A stretch of DNA of 64,000 bases, from NCBI GenBank assembly GCA_007994965.1, contig VOPW01000001.1, positions 3,472,001 through 3,536,000 of the forward strand, in the 5' to 3' direction. Origin of the DNA: Piscinibacter aquaticus (GTDB lineage Bacteria > Pseudomonadota > Gammaproteobacteria > Burkholderiales > Burkholderiaceae_C). Position 1 is the first letter of the stretch; every line of letters starts with the position of its first letter. The notes beneath the pieces were generated by a model. That model did not search any database, was not told the DNA's origin, and saw only the letters and a list, made by a program, of their open reading frames with translations. Below, piece by piece: positions 21,973 through 33,339 of the stretch. The translations under genes were made by a program, and so were the position numbers.

Positions 21973-22599
21973 TCACGCGATCAGCCGGCGGTTGAGCGTG
22001 TAGGTGCCCGAGTAGGTGGCCTCGGCCAGCACGTGCGGGTAGATCGCCCGGGCGCACCTGCGGCCCGGTGAAGACACCGTCGATCGGCGCGCGCGCCACG
22101 TTCAGCGCATACAGGGTGAACACGTAGTGGTGCACCAGCGAATCGTTGAAGGGCGGAACGGGCCGTCGTAGCCGAAATACTGGCCGGCCATCTCCTTGTC
22201 CTGCGCGAACCAGCCGGTGTAGTCGTTCAGGCCGTGGCGCGCGCCGTGCAGCGTGGCCGGGCCGCTCTTGCCGCGCGCGGTGAAGCCGCGGCTGAACTCG
22301 CCTTCGGCGATGGTGCTCAGGGAGGCCGGAAGGTCGACCACCACCCAGTGGAAGAAGTCGACGCGCGGCAGGTCTTCCGGCACCTCGCGGTCGCTGCGGT
22401 TGACGTCGTCGCCGCGGCTGGGCACGTCGAAGTCGTGGCAGATCAGGGCGAACGATCGTGTGCCGGCGGGCACCTCGCTCCAGGCCAGGTGCGGGTTGAT
22501 GTTGTCGGAGAAGCCGACGCCGCCCTCGACGCGCCGGCCAGCGGCGCAGCGCGCCGGGATGCGGTCGCCGTCGACCCAGCTCTCGCTCCACAGTCTCAT
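21973..22599 (-). CDS. YbhB/YbcL-family (PEBP) protein, two frameshifts
   Basis: Phosphatidylethanolamine-binding-protein fold, the Raf-kinase-inhibitor-like family. The core NPHLAWSEVPAGTRSFALICHDFDVP with the DPD-like ligand loop, then DFFHWVVVDLPA (conserved HWV) and YDGPxPP are typical. Frames break near 22158 and near 22050 in GC runs. The true C-terminus reads HHYVFTLYALNV then TYSGTYTLNRRLIA and stops at 21973. Biological role of bacterial members is unclear. About 208 residues after repair. Confidence 0.82.
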
Positions 22600-22614
22600 G
22601 CGATGTCTCCCTCG

Positions 22615-22938
22615 TCAGACGCCCCAGACGATCTCTTTGCCGGCCGCGTGGGCGCGCTTCATCATCTCGACCATCGGCCGGGCGCGCTGGCGCAGCGAGA
22701 CGCCCTCGCGCGGGCCGAGCGTGCGGCCTTCGGCCTCGGCCTCGCGCTCCGCCTTCGCGCGGGCCGCCTCCTCCTCGGCCACGGCGCGCTCGATCGCCGC
22801 CATCGCCGCCGGCATGGCCCCCGGCTCGATGATGCCCTTCGCTGCGGGCTCCTTGCCGATGATGCGCAGCACGTGATCGCCGGTCGGCCCCATCATGATG
22901 AGATCGCCGGCAGCCTTGGACTTGAACTTGTAGATCAT
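22615..22938 (-). CDS. DUF1840 family protein
   Basis: 107 residues, intact. Starts MIYKFKSKAAGDLIMMGPTGDHVLRIIGKEP and ends PMVEMMKRAHAAGKEIVWGV, which I recognise as the small cytoplasmic DUF1840 family, common in Betaproteobacteria and without assigned function. A central acidic/basic helix (AAIERAVAEEEAARAKAEREAEAEG) looks like a coiled coil. The start overlaps the stop of the preceding methyltransferase gene (ATGA at 22935-22938). Confidence 0.8.
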   Translation of the reverse strand: MIYKFKSKAAGDLIMMGPTGDHVLRIIGKEPAAKGIIEPGAMPAAMAAIERAVAEEEAARAKAEREAEAEGRTLGPREGVSLRQRARPMVEMMKRAHAAGKEIVWGV

Positions 22939-24188
22939 GCGTCGGACGCGTTCGCGTACATGTAGGCGCGGTTGAACGGATAGGCCGATTGTGCGCCCGC
23001 CAGCGCGCCGCCGGCCGGGTCGCCGTCGGGCCGCGCGGCGAGCATCTGGTGCAGCGACATCCAGCCGCGCTCGAAGCCCATCGCACTGCCGGCGAGGTAC
23101 AGGCGATAGGCCCGCACCACACGCTCGCCGGCGATGCGGCGTGCCTCGTCGAACTGCGCCTCGAGCCGGTCGCTCCACGCCCACAGCGTGCGCGCGCGTA
23201 GTGCGGCCGCAGGTTCTCGACGTCCAGCGCCTCCAGCCCCTGCTCGGCCATCACCTCCAGCACGCGCGACGCATGCACCAGCTCGCCACCGGGAAAGATG
23301 TAGCGCTCGATGAAGTCACCCACGCCAGCGCCGAGCTGGTGATGCCGCGTGCCGCCGGCGGTGATGCCGTGGTTCATCAGGAGGCCGCCGGGCTTGAGCA
23401 GGCGGCTCATTTTCGCGAAGTAGGCCGGCAGCTGCGCCAGCCGACATGCTCGAACATGCCCACCGAGGCGATCTTGTCGAAGGGCTCGTCTTCCGGCAGC
23501 GCGCGGTAGTCGAGCAGCTGCATCGACACGCGGCCGCGCAGCCCGCGCGCCTCGATCAGGCGGTTCACGTGCGCATGCTGGCGGCGCGACAGCGTGATGC
23601 CGGTGCCGCGCACGCCGTAGTGCCCGGCAGCCCACAGCAGCAGGCCGCCCCAGCCGGCGCCGACGTCGAGGAAGCGTTCGCCCTCGCGCAGCATCAGCTT
23701 GCGGCAGACATGGTCGAGCTTGGCCTCCTGCGCCTGCGCCAGCGTCATCGTGCGCTCGCGGTAGTAGGCACAGGAGTAGACGCGCCGCGGATCGAGCCAC
23801 AGCGCGTAGAAGTCGTCGGAGACGTCGTAGTGGAACTGCACCTGGCGCGCGTCGGAACCGGGGTCGTGGCGGGCGCGCGAGCGCAGTCGGTGCCACGGCG
23901 CGCGCCAGCCGGCCAGCGCGGCCGCCCGCTGACGGGGTCGCCGGCGAGCTCCCCGGCCACGAGCATCAGGTCGCGCAGCGAGCCGTCGAAGTCGAGGCGG
24001 CCTTCCACATAGTCTCGCCGATGCGGCCGACGCGGCCGGTGGCCGTGGGCCAGCGTTCCCAGGCCCTGCAGCCTGAGGGTCACCACCGCGCGCTGCGGGC
24101 CGATCCGGTGGCCCCCGGGCAGCACGAGGGCGAGCGGATGCGAGAGGCCGGCCAGCCGGCGTTCGAGGACGGCGTCTAGAGCACCCAT
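22935..24188 (-). CDS. cfa: Cyclopropane-fatty-acyl-phospholipid synthase family SAM methyltransferase, several frameshifts
   Basis: Methylates the double bond of phospholipid acyl chains (or a related lipid) with S-adenosylmethionine. The N-terminal lipid-binding part includes DYVEGRLDFDGSLRDLMLVAGEL. Then come FHYDVSDDFYALWLDPRRVYSCAYY, the SAM motif RFLDVGAGWGGLLLWAA, SVGMFEHVG, LLKPGGLLMNHGIT and FIERYIFPGGELVHASRVLEVM. The C-terminus (VVRAYRLYLAGSAMGFERGWMSLHQML) is standard. Frames break near 24040-24010, 23928, 23445 (GGCTGGCG for GGCCTGGCG) and 23198. First gene of the run reaching to 19056. Confidence 0.88.
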
Positions 24189-24251
24189 CGCGCAACCTCC
24201 TTGCGCGATGGACTCTATCCAGCGCCGAGGGTCGCGCGTGCGCGCGCGCGC

Positions 24252-26372
24252 TCAATCCCCCGATGCGGTCGCGGCGATGCCGCGGCGCAGGCGGGATGCG
24301 CGCCGCGGCAGCGGCACGACACGCGCGGCTGCCTTCGGCGTCAGCAGCGCCTCGAACTGCGCCGCGGGCAGCGCCGGCGCGAACAGCCAGCCCTGGAACT
24401 CGTGGCAGCCGCAGCGGGCCAGGAAGCGCCGCTGCGCTTCGGTCTCGACGCCTTCGGCGATCACCTGCAGGCCGAGCGCACGGCCGAGGTTGACGACCGC
24501 GTCGACGATGCTCGCGCCGCTGGCATCCCCAGGCAGGTCGGCGACGAAGCTGCGGTCGATCTTCAGCCGCGAGATCGGCAGCCGCTTCAGGTAGCCCAGG
24601 CTCGAATAGCCGGTGCCGAAGTCGTCGATGGCCAGCTGCACGCCGAGCGCGGCCAGCGCGTGCACGCGCGACAGCGTATCTTCGACGTCCTGGATCAGGA
24701 TCGACTCGGTCAGCTCGAGTTCGAGCAGCGCGCCGGGCAGGCCGTGGTGCGCCAGCACGCGGCGCACGCCGTCGACGAAGCCCGGCTGGCGGAACTGCAG
24801 CGCCGAGACGTTGACCGACATGCGCATCGGCCGGCCCTCGCCATGCCAGCGCGCGGCCTGCGCGACCGCCCTGGCGCAGCACCCAGTCGCCGATCGGCAC
24901 GATGAAGCCGCTCTCTTCCGCCACGGGGATGAAGCGCCCTGGGGAGACGTCGCCGAGTTCCGGGTCGGACCAGCGGATCAGCGCCTCGGCGCCGACGATC
25001 GCACCGGTTCCGACCGACACCTGCGGCTGGTAGTGCAGCTGGAAGCGCTCGCGCGCAAGTGCCCGGCGCATCGCGTGATCGAGTTGCAGGCGCTGGCGCA
25101 GCTCGGCCTCGCCGGCGTCGTGGCCGGGCGCATGGAAGCGCCAGCAGCGCGGCCGGCGCCCTTGACCTCGCGCATCGCCGCGTCGGCATGGCGCAGCAGT
25201 TCGTCGAGGCTGGTGCCATCGGCGGGGTGCAGCGCGATGCCGATGCTGGCCGTCACGGTGAAGTTCAGGCCGTCGAGGGTGAACGGGCGCTGCAGCGCAT
25301 CGATCACGCGACGCGCGGTGGCCTCGGCGCCAGCGGCGTCGGAGCGCTGCGCAAGCAGCACGTATTCGTCGCCCCCAAGGCGCGCCACGGTGTCGATCTG
25401 GCGCACGCTGCCGCTGAGCCGCTCGCCGATCTCCACCAGCACGCGGTCGCCGAAGGCGTGGCCGAGCGTGTCGTTGATGTGCTTGAAGTGGTCGATGTCG
25501 AGCAGCAGCAGCGCGAAGGGCTCGCCGTCGCGGGCGGCCACTGCCAGCGCGCGCTCGACACGCTCGGCCAGCAGTGAACGATTGGGCAGCCCGGTCAGCG
25601 CATCGGTGCGCGACAGCGTCTCGATCTGCCGGCTGGCGGCAACGCGCTCGGTGATGTCGCGGAACGAGTAGACGCGGCCGATCGGCCGGCCGCGGCTGCA
25701 CTGCGGCATCACGATGCGTTCGAGCACGCGGCCGCCGTGCAGCTGCAGCACGTCGCTGGCCTGCAGCAGCGTCGCCTCGGCGATCTCCTCCAGCCGGCGG
25801 GCATAGGCGGCGGGGTCGCTGACGCTGCGGCGCATCCAGTCGGCGATGCCCGCGTCGTCGCGCTCGAGCAGGAGGTCTTCGGGAAGCCCCCACAGCTCGG
25901 CGAAGCGCCGGTTGCAGCGGCGGATGCGGCCGGCGAGATCGGTGACGAGGATGCCGTCGGCGGTGGATTCGAGCGTGGCGGAGAGTTCCGCGGCCGCGAG
26001 CTCCAGCTCGCGCTCGCTGCGCTGCTGCGCGCTGCAGTCGTGCAGCGCCACGAGGTAGACGCCTCGGCCGTCGAGCTGCAGATGCCGGATGGTGCGCAGC
26101 ACCGGCACGGTGCTGCCGTCGAAGCGGCGCACGAAGCTCTGCGAACTGAGCGGCTGTCGCTCGCCACGCGCGGCATCGTCCCAGTAGCACAGGTCTTCCG
26201 GCGTCGACGCCAGCGATGCCGCGCTGGCCCCCAGCAGGGTGTCGCGTTCGCAGCCGAGCAGCGCGGCCGCCGCAGCGTTGGCGGCGATCAGTGCGAGCGA
26301 TGTCTCGTCGACGAGCCAGACTGGCTGAGGCAGCGCGTCGACCAGCGGGTTCCACGCGGCCGGCGCAGTCAT
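24252..26372 (-). CDS. PAS-GGDEF-EAL cyclic-di-GMP protein, two frameshifts
   Basis: Cytoplasmic c-di-GMP signalling protein of about 706 residues with no clear membrane segment. Two PAS-like domains come first ([22 protein letters not shown] and [25 protein letters not shown]). GGDEF follows with [18 protein letters not shown] (GGDEY instead of GGDEF) and an RQID inhibitory site at the right spacing. EAL comes last: [47 protein letters not shown] and QVIAEGVET are all present, so phosphodiesterase activity is plausible. Near 25145 one base is missing; near 24872 a CCAGG has gained a G; the net length is in frame. It overlaps the upstream HD-GYP stop by 4 bp. Confidence 0.88.
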
Positions 26373-27647
26373 GGGGTCGGTTCGCCGGCCGGCTCGAAGA
26401 AGTAGGCCACGCGCGGCCGCGGCGCGAGGTAGGCCAGCGTGGTCGGCGGCAGCTGCTGCGGCCGCAGGCTGCGGCGAATGCCCAGGCCATCGGCCTTCTC
26501 GAGGTCGACGATCAAGGCCTCGTCGCGCGGCACGCCGCTCTCGTGCACGAGCACACGCGGCTTCAGCGGGCGCGAGGAATTGACCGACACCACCAGCGCA
26601 TAGCGATCGTCGGTGAGCTGCACCGCCGAGCCGGGCGGGTAGACGCCCATCATCTTGATGAAGGCACCGAGGATGGCGGTGTCGAACTTGGTCTTGCTCT
26701 GCGCGAACAGCACCGACAGCGCCTCGTGGGGCGTCATCGCCTTGGCGACGATGTGCGGATTGCAGAGGTTGTCGTAGCGGTTGACCAGCGCGACGATGCG
26801 CGCCAGCGGCGACATCCGGTCGGTGTTGAGCTTGAGCGGGAAGCCGCTGCCGTCGGCATGCTCGTGGTGCTGCGCCACCACCAGCGAGGCGCCGGCGCTG
26901 AGCCCCATGCGGCGCGCGCCGCGGCGATGCCGAAGGCCACGTGTTCCTCGTACAGGCGCTGTTCGGCGGCACTGAAGTGGTCTTCGCGGTGGCGCACGCG
27001 GTCGGGCAGCTCCAGCTTGCCCACGTCGTGCAGCAGCGCGCCGGTGCCGAGGTCGAGCATGTCGGGTTCGGCTGGGCCGAAGGTGCGCCCCATCAGCATC
27101 GAGATCAGCGTGACATTCAGCGCGTGGGCCGAGGCCTTGTCGCCGGCCGCCTCGGTGAGCAGCCGGATGCACAGGTCACCGGCATCGAGCATCTTGTCGG
27201 CCAGCCCTTGCGCGAGTTTGGCAGCGTGCGCCCCGGCGTCGGCCGGCTGCGACGGGGCCAGATCCATCGCACGCTTGATCTCGCGTGCCGCTTCGGCGAA
27301 CTGCCGCTCGCACCTCAGCAGGCTGGCGCGTTGTGCGGCGAGCCGCTCGCGGTGCTCGCGGCGGGCGCGCTGTTCGGGCGATTCGGGGCGGTTGCCATGC
27401 TGTCCGCGGCGGCAGCGGCCCCGGCACGCCGCCCGTCGGACGCCACTTCCTCCAGTTCGCTCTGCGCACTGCTCCAGCGCACGCGGCGCAAGCCCAGCGC
27501 GCGGATGGTGGCGATCTGCTCTTCCGAACTGATGCGGAAGCTGCTCAGCGGAAACGGATGCGACAGCCAGCCCAGGTCCAGGTGGACGAACATGCCCACC
27601 CGCAGCGAGGCGACATCGATGGTTTCCTGGACGGTGGCGGTGGACAT
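26369..27647 (-). CDS. HD-GYP phosphodiesterase with DUF3391 N-terminus, two frameshifts
   Basis: The N-terminus IDVASLRVGMFVHLDLGWLSHPFPLSSFRI followed by QIATIRALGLRRVRW is the DUF3391 domain that usually precedes HD-GYP. The HD part has LGTGALLHDVGKLELPDRV and, further on, VVAQHHEHADGSGFPLKL, so the GYP signature reads GFP here, plus HIVAKAMTPHEAL. HD-GYP enzymes hydrolyse c-di-GMP. Frames break near 27400 and 26920. The start is the ATG at 27645-27647. It is translationally coupled to the GGDEF-EAL protein, so the pair probably forms one signalling unit. Confidence 0.84.
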
Positions 27648-27759
27648 GGGAACGTCAGACAGACCCCGGGCGGGGATTGACAGGACTTTCGGCAGGCACT
27701 GCAGCACACTTGAGCAGCCGCCCCACCAGTTGTGCAGTAAGGCCGGTTTCGGGGAGGAA

Positions 27760-27793
27760 GTTCTATAATTGAACTGGTGTTCTATATGCGAAC
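27760..27793. promoter_or_regulatory. Two tandem GTTC-N7-GAAC boxes over the pcaF promoter
   Basis: Box 1 GTTC TATAATT GAAC (27760-27774) and box 2 GTTC TATATGC GAAC (27779-27793) share arms and the TATA start of the spacer, and are offset by 19 bp, close to two helix turns. A perfect TATAAT lies inside box 1 (27764-27769). Inverted repeats of this kind are bound by IclR-family regulators of the beta-ketoadipate pathway (PcaR, PcaU, PobR). The boxes lie in the 164-bp gap between the divergent HD-GYP and pcaF genes. Confidence 0.6.
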
Positions 27794-27811
27794 TCTTCTT
27801 CGGGATCAACC

Positions 27812-29010
<1,199 letters not shown>

Positions 29011-29014
<4 letters not shown>

Positions 29015-29944
29015 TCGAGCACGGCGACATCGAGGCCGCGGCGGCGCGCATCGCGCCGCACGTGCGGCACACGCCGCTGTGGAGGCTGCGCAGCGGCGAG
29101 CTCGGCCTGCCCGGGCCGGACTACGACGTGGCTGAAGCTCGAGCAGCTTCAACGCTCCGGCAGCTTCAAGGCGCGCGGCATGTTCAACCGCCTGCTCGCC
29201 CAGGAAATTCCCGCCGCGGGCGTGATCGCCGCCTCGGGCGGCAATGCCGGCATCGCCGCGGCCACCGCGGCGCAGGCCCTCGGCGTCCGCGCCGAGATCT
29301 TCGTGCCGACGGTCATCTCCTCGGCCAAGCGCATGCGGCTCGAGCAGCTCGGCGCGACGGTGGTGGTCACCGGCGCGGCCTATGCCGAAGCCCTCGCGGC
29401 CTGCCAGCAACGCCAGCAGCAGACCGGCGCGTTGATGACGCACGCCTACGACCAGCCCGAGGTGCTGGCCGGTGCCGGCACGCTGGCGCGCGAGATCGAG
29501 CGCGACGCGGGCGTGCCCGATGCACTGCTCGTCAGCGTGGGCGGCGGCGGGCTGGTGGGCGGCATCGCAGCGTGGTTTGCCGGCCGCACGCGCATCGTCG
29601 CGCTCGAGCCGCAGCGCGCGCCGACGCTGAACGCCGCGCTCGCGGCCGGCAAGCCCGTCGATGTGGACGTCTCGGGCATCGCCGCCGATGCGCTCGGCGC
29701 CCGCCGCATCGGCGCCCTGGCGTGGGAGGTGGCACAGCGCCATCCCATGGAGTCACTGCTGCTGGGGGATGACGCCATCCTCGACGCCCAGCGGTGGCTG
29801 TGGCAGTCTCTGAAGCTCGCGGTGGAACCGGCCGCGGCCCTGCCGCTGGCGGCCTTGCGCACGGGCGCCGTCTCGCCCGCGGCGGGCCAGCGCATCGCCC
29901 TCGTGCTGTGCGGCGCGAACGTGGATCCGGCCACCCTCGTCTGA
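29011..29944 (+). CDS. Threonine/serine dehydratase-like PLP enzyme, frame broken near 29131
   Basis: Fold-type II PLP enzyme of about 311 residues. N-terminal AAARIAPHVRHTPLWRL, the PLP Lys in SGSFKARGMFN, GVIAASGGNAGIAAATAAQALG, and the phosphate-binding glycine loop LVSVGGGGLVGGIAAW. Likely deaminates L-threonine, L-serine or threo-3-hydroxyaspartate. The GTG start at 29011 overlaps the thiolase stop (GTGA), so it is co-transcribed with pcaF, an odd pairing. Near 29131 two bases are missing (DVWLKLEQ); the rest is clean. Confidence 0.82.
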
Positions 29945-29966
29945 CCCTCTTTCGGCGAGGTCGGCC

Positions 29967-31256
29967 ATGCCCGACATCTTCCTGTCCTACCGGCGGCAGG
30001 ACAGCAGCAGCGCCACCGGACGCCTGGCCGATCGGCTGGAGGATCACTTCGGCCCGGGCCGTGTGTTCCGTGATCATGAATCGATCAGCCCCGGCGACGA
30101 CTTCACCGAGGCGATCCGCCGCGCGATCAACACCTCGACGGTGATGCTGGCGATCATCGGCCCGGACTGGCTCGATGCGCGCGACAGCCAGGGCCGCCGC
30201 CGGCTCGACCTCGATGGCGACTTCGTCCGCCAGGAGATCGAGACCGCGCTGAAGGCCGGCGTGCCGGTGGTGCCCGTGCTCGTGGAGGGCGCGAAGATGC
30301 CGGCCCGCGAGGCCCTGCCGAAGTCGATCGGCGAGCTCTGGCGCATCAACGCGGTGGAACTGAGCGAGTCGCGCTGGGCCTTCGACACCGAGCAGCTGAT
30401 CCGCACGCTGCAGTCGCGCTACGTGATCGAGTCCGACCGGCCGGCGCTGGGCGAACTGCCGGGCAGCACGCCGCTGTTCGGCTCGGGGCGCGCTTCGCGC
30501 TCGGCCTGCTGGAGCTGGCCACGCACCCCACGCGCATGATCGCCAAGCAGCAGACCGGCCGTGCCATCGACCACGTGCGCGCCTTCGTCTTCCTGCTCGG
30601 CAGCCTGCTGGCGGGCAGCCTGCTGGTGCTGCTCGGCTTCCAGCTGCAAAGCGACGGCAGCAGCCTCGCCTCGCTGGCCCGGCGCTTCGTCGGCGGCACG
30701 CTCGGCCTGGTGCTGGCCGGCACGGTGCTGACCACGCTGATGGCGGTGGCGCTCACGTTTGCGTGGCGTGTGGCGGGCCGGCGCATCGAGCTGCAGCAGA
30801 TCACGCTGATCATGGCCTACCTCGTCAGCGGCGCGTGGCTGGCCGGCCGGTGGCGCGCTGGTCTTCGGCTTTGGCGCGAGCTACTACGACCCCGGCTGGT
30901 TCGGCGCCTTTGCGCGAGCCATCGGCTTCGGCAGCGACGGGGCAGCATCGATCGGGCCGCTGCCGCATCGCGCGCTCGGCCTGCAGGCGATTCCGGCCGT
31001 GGCCGGACTCGGCACCGGCGCGCTGACCTGGGCGCTGACGGCGGTGTGGAGCGTCGTCGCCTGGGGCGCTTTCCGGCAGGCCTTCGGCGTCACACGGTGG
31101 CGCGCGCTGGCCGCCACCGCCGTCTGGCTGCTGCTGCTCGGCAGCGTGCTCGGGGTCGGTGGCCTCGTGGCCAGACATCTGGCGACCGAGTCAGTCCCCA
31201 CTCACTACCAGTCTCGATCGCCGCCTGAAGCCCGGCTGCGCGATCATCGCGCATAA
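29967..31256 (+). CDS. TIR domain protein with a five-helix Yip1-like membrane region, two frameshifts
   Basis: Residues 1-150 are a bacterial TIR domain: DIFLSYRRQDSSSATGRLADRLEDHFG, VFRDHESISPGDDF, VMLAIIGPDWLDARD, and DFVRQEIETALKAGVPVVPVLVEGA with the Glu at the position of the NADase catalytic residue in related TIR enzymes. After a linker (frameshift near 30495) come about five hydrophobic helices (AFVFLLGSLLAGSLLVLLGF, GGTLGLVLAGTVLTTLMAV, ITLIMAYLVSGAWLAG, GALTWALTAVWSVVAWGAF, TAVWLLLLGSVLGVGGLV) resembling Yip1-family regions. A second frameshift lies near 30850. A membrane-anchored TIR is unusual. Function unknown; immunity, NAD cleavage or signalling are possibilities. The exact C-terminus is uncertain. 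Confidence 0.75.
31237..31253. promoter_or_regulatory. 17-bp perfect palindrome before pobR
   Basis: TGCGCGAT C ATCGCGCA is perfectly symmetric with a single central base and an AT-N-AT centre, the geometry of known IclR-type operators. It ends 21 bp before the first ATG of the IclR gene. It also lies inside the last codons of the TIR gene, which makes chance or coding constraint possible. Confidence 0.4.
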
Positions 31257-31274
31257 GTTCAGAAATCGGCGGCA

Positions 31275-32124
31275 GTGAAGGGGCTTGCCGGTACATTGAT
31301 CCGCATCACGCCGCCCCCGCCCGCCATGCTCGCCCCGCTGCCCCCTGAGGACGACCGGTCCGCCCCACCGCCACCGAATGCCCGCGACCTGATCGCCGGG
31401 CTGGAGAAGGGCCCGGCGGTGATCTGCGCCTTCGACCAAGACCGGCCGCTGCTGTCGGTCACCGAAGTGGCGCAGCGCTGCGGGCTGACGCGCGCCGCCG
31501 CCCGCCGCTACCTCATCACACTCGAGCACCTGGGCTACATGCGCAGCGAGCGCGGCCGCTGGTCGCTGTCGGCCAAGGTGCTGCGCCTGGCGCAGAGCTA
31601 CATGCACTCCGGCCGGCTGCCGCGCATCGTGCAGCCGGAACTGCACCGGCTGGTCTCGGCGCTGAAGGAAGCCTCGTCGGCCGGCGTGCTCGATGGCGAC
31701 GACGTGATCTGCATCGCCGCGCTGACCGCCGGCCACCTCGTCTCCAGCACGCTGCAGCCCGGCACCCGCGTGCCGGCCTGGTGCACCGCCAACGGCCGCG
31801 TGCTGCTGGCCGCGCTGCCGCCATCGCAGCTCGACCACTGGCTGGCCGGGCGCCGGTTCGAGCCGCGCACGCCGCACACGGTCACCGACCCCGAGCGGCT
31901 GCGCGCCGAGATCGCGCGGGTGCGCGCACAAGGCTATGCGCTGGTCGACCAGGAACTGGAGCTCGGCCTGCGCACGATCTCCGTGCCGCTGGTCAGCGCC
32001 GATGGCCGTGCTCGCCGCCATCAACATCAGCGCCCACGCGGCACGCCGCAGCCCGGAGCAACTCATCGACGAATGCCTGCCCGCGCTGCGCCAGACCCAG
32101 GCCACGCTGCGCCGGCAACTCTGA
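31275..32124 (+). CDS. pobR: IclR-family regulator, probable PobR, frame broken near 32012
   Basis: DNA-binding part LLSVTEVAQRCGLTRAAARRYLITLEHLGYM and effector domain (LKEASSAGVLDGDDVICIAALTA, TRVPAWCTANGRVLLAALP, GYALVDQELELGLRTISVPLVS) are those of PcaR/PcaU/PobR-type IclR proteins that sense 4-hydroxybenzoate or protocatechuate. It sits 29 bp upstream of pobA in the same direction. Near 32012 GATGGCCGTGCTC lacks two bases; GGCCAGGTGCTC would restore the end (VLAAINISAHAARRSPEQL). ATG 31275 and in-frame ATG 31326 are both possible starts; the first 30 residues are proline-rich and poorly conserved. Confidence 0.84.
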
Positions 32125-32150
32125 ACCCGCGAATCCCCAAAGGAGACTGA

Positions 32151-33326
<1,176 letters not shown>

Positions 33327-33339
33327 GGCGCCCGCCCGC

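Noticed and set aside
21278..26490. Very long minus-strand open frames across several genes
   Set aside because: High GC makes stop codons rare; these frames alternate between true coding pieces and shadow sequence of other frames.
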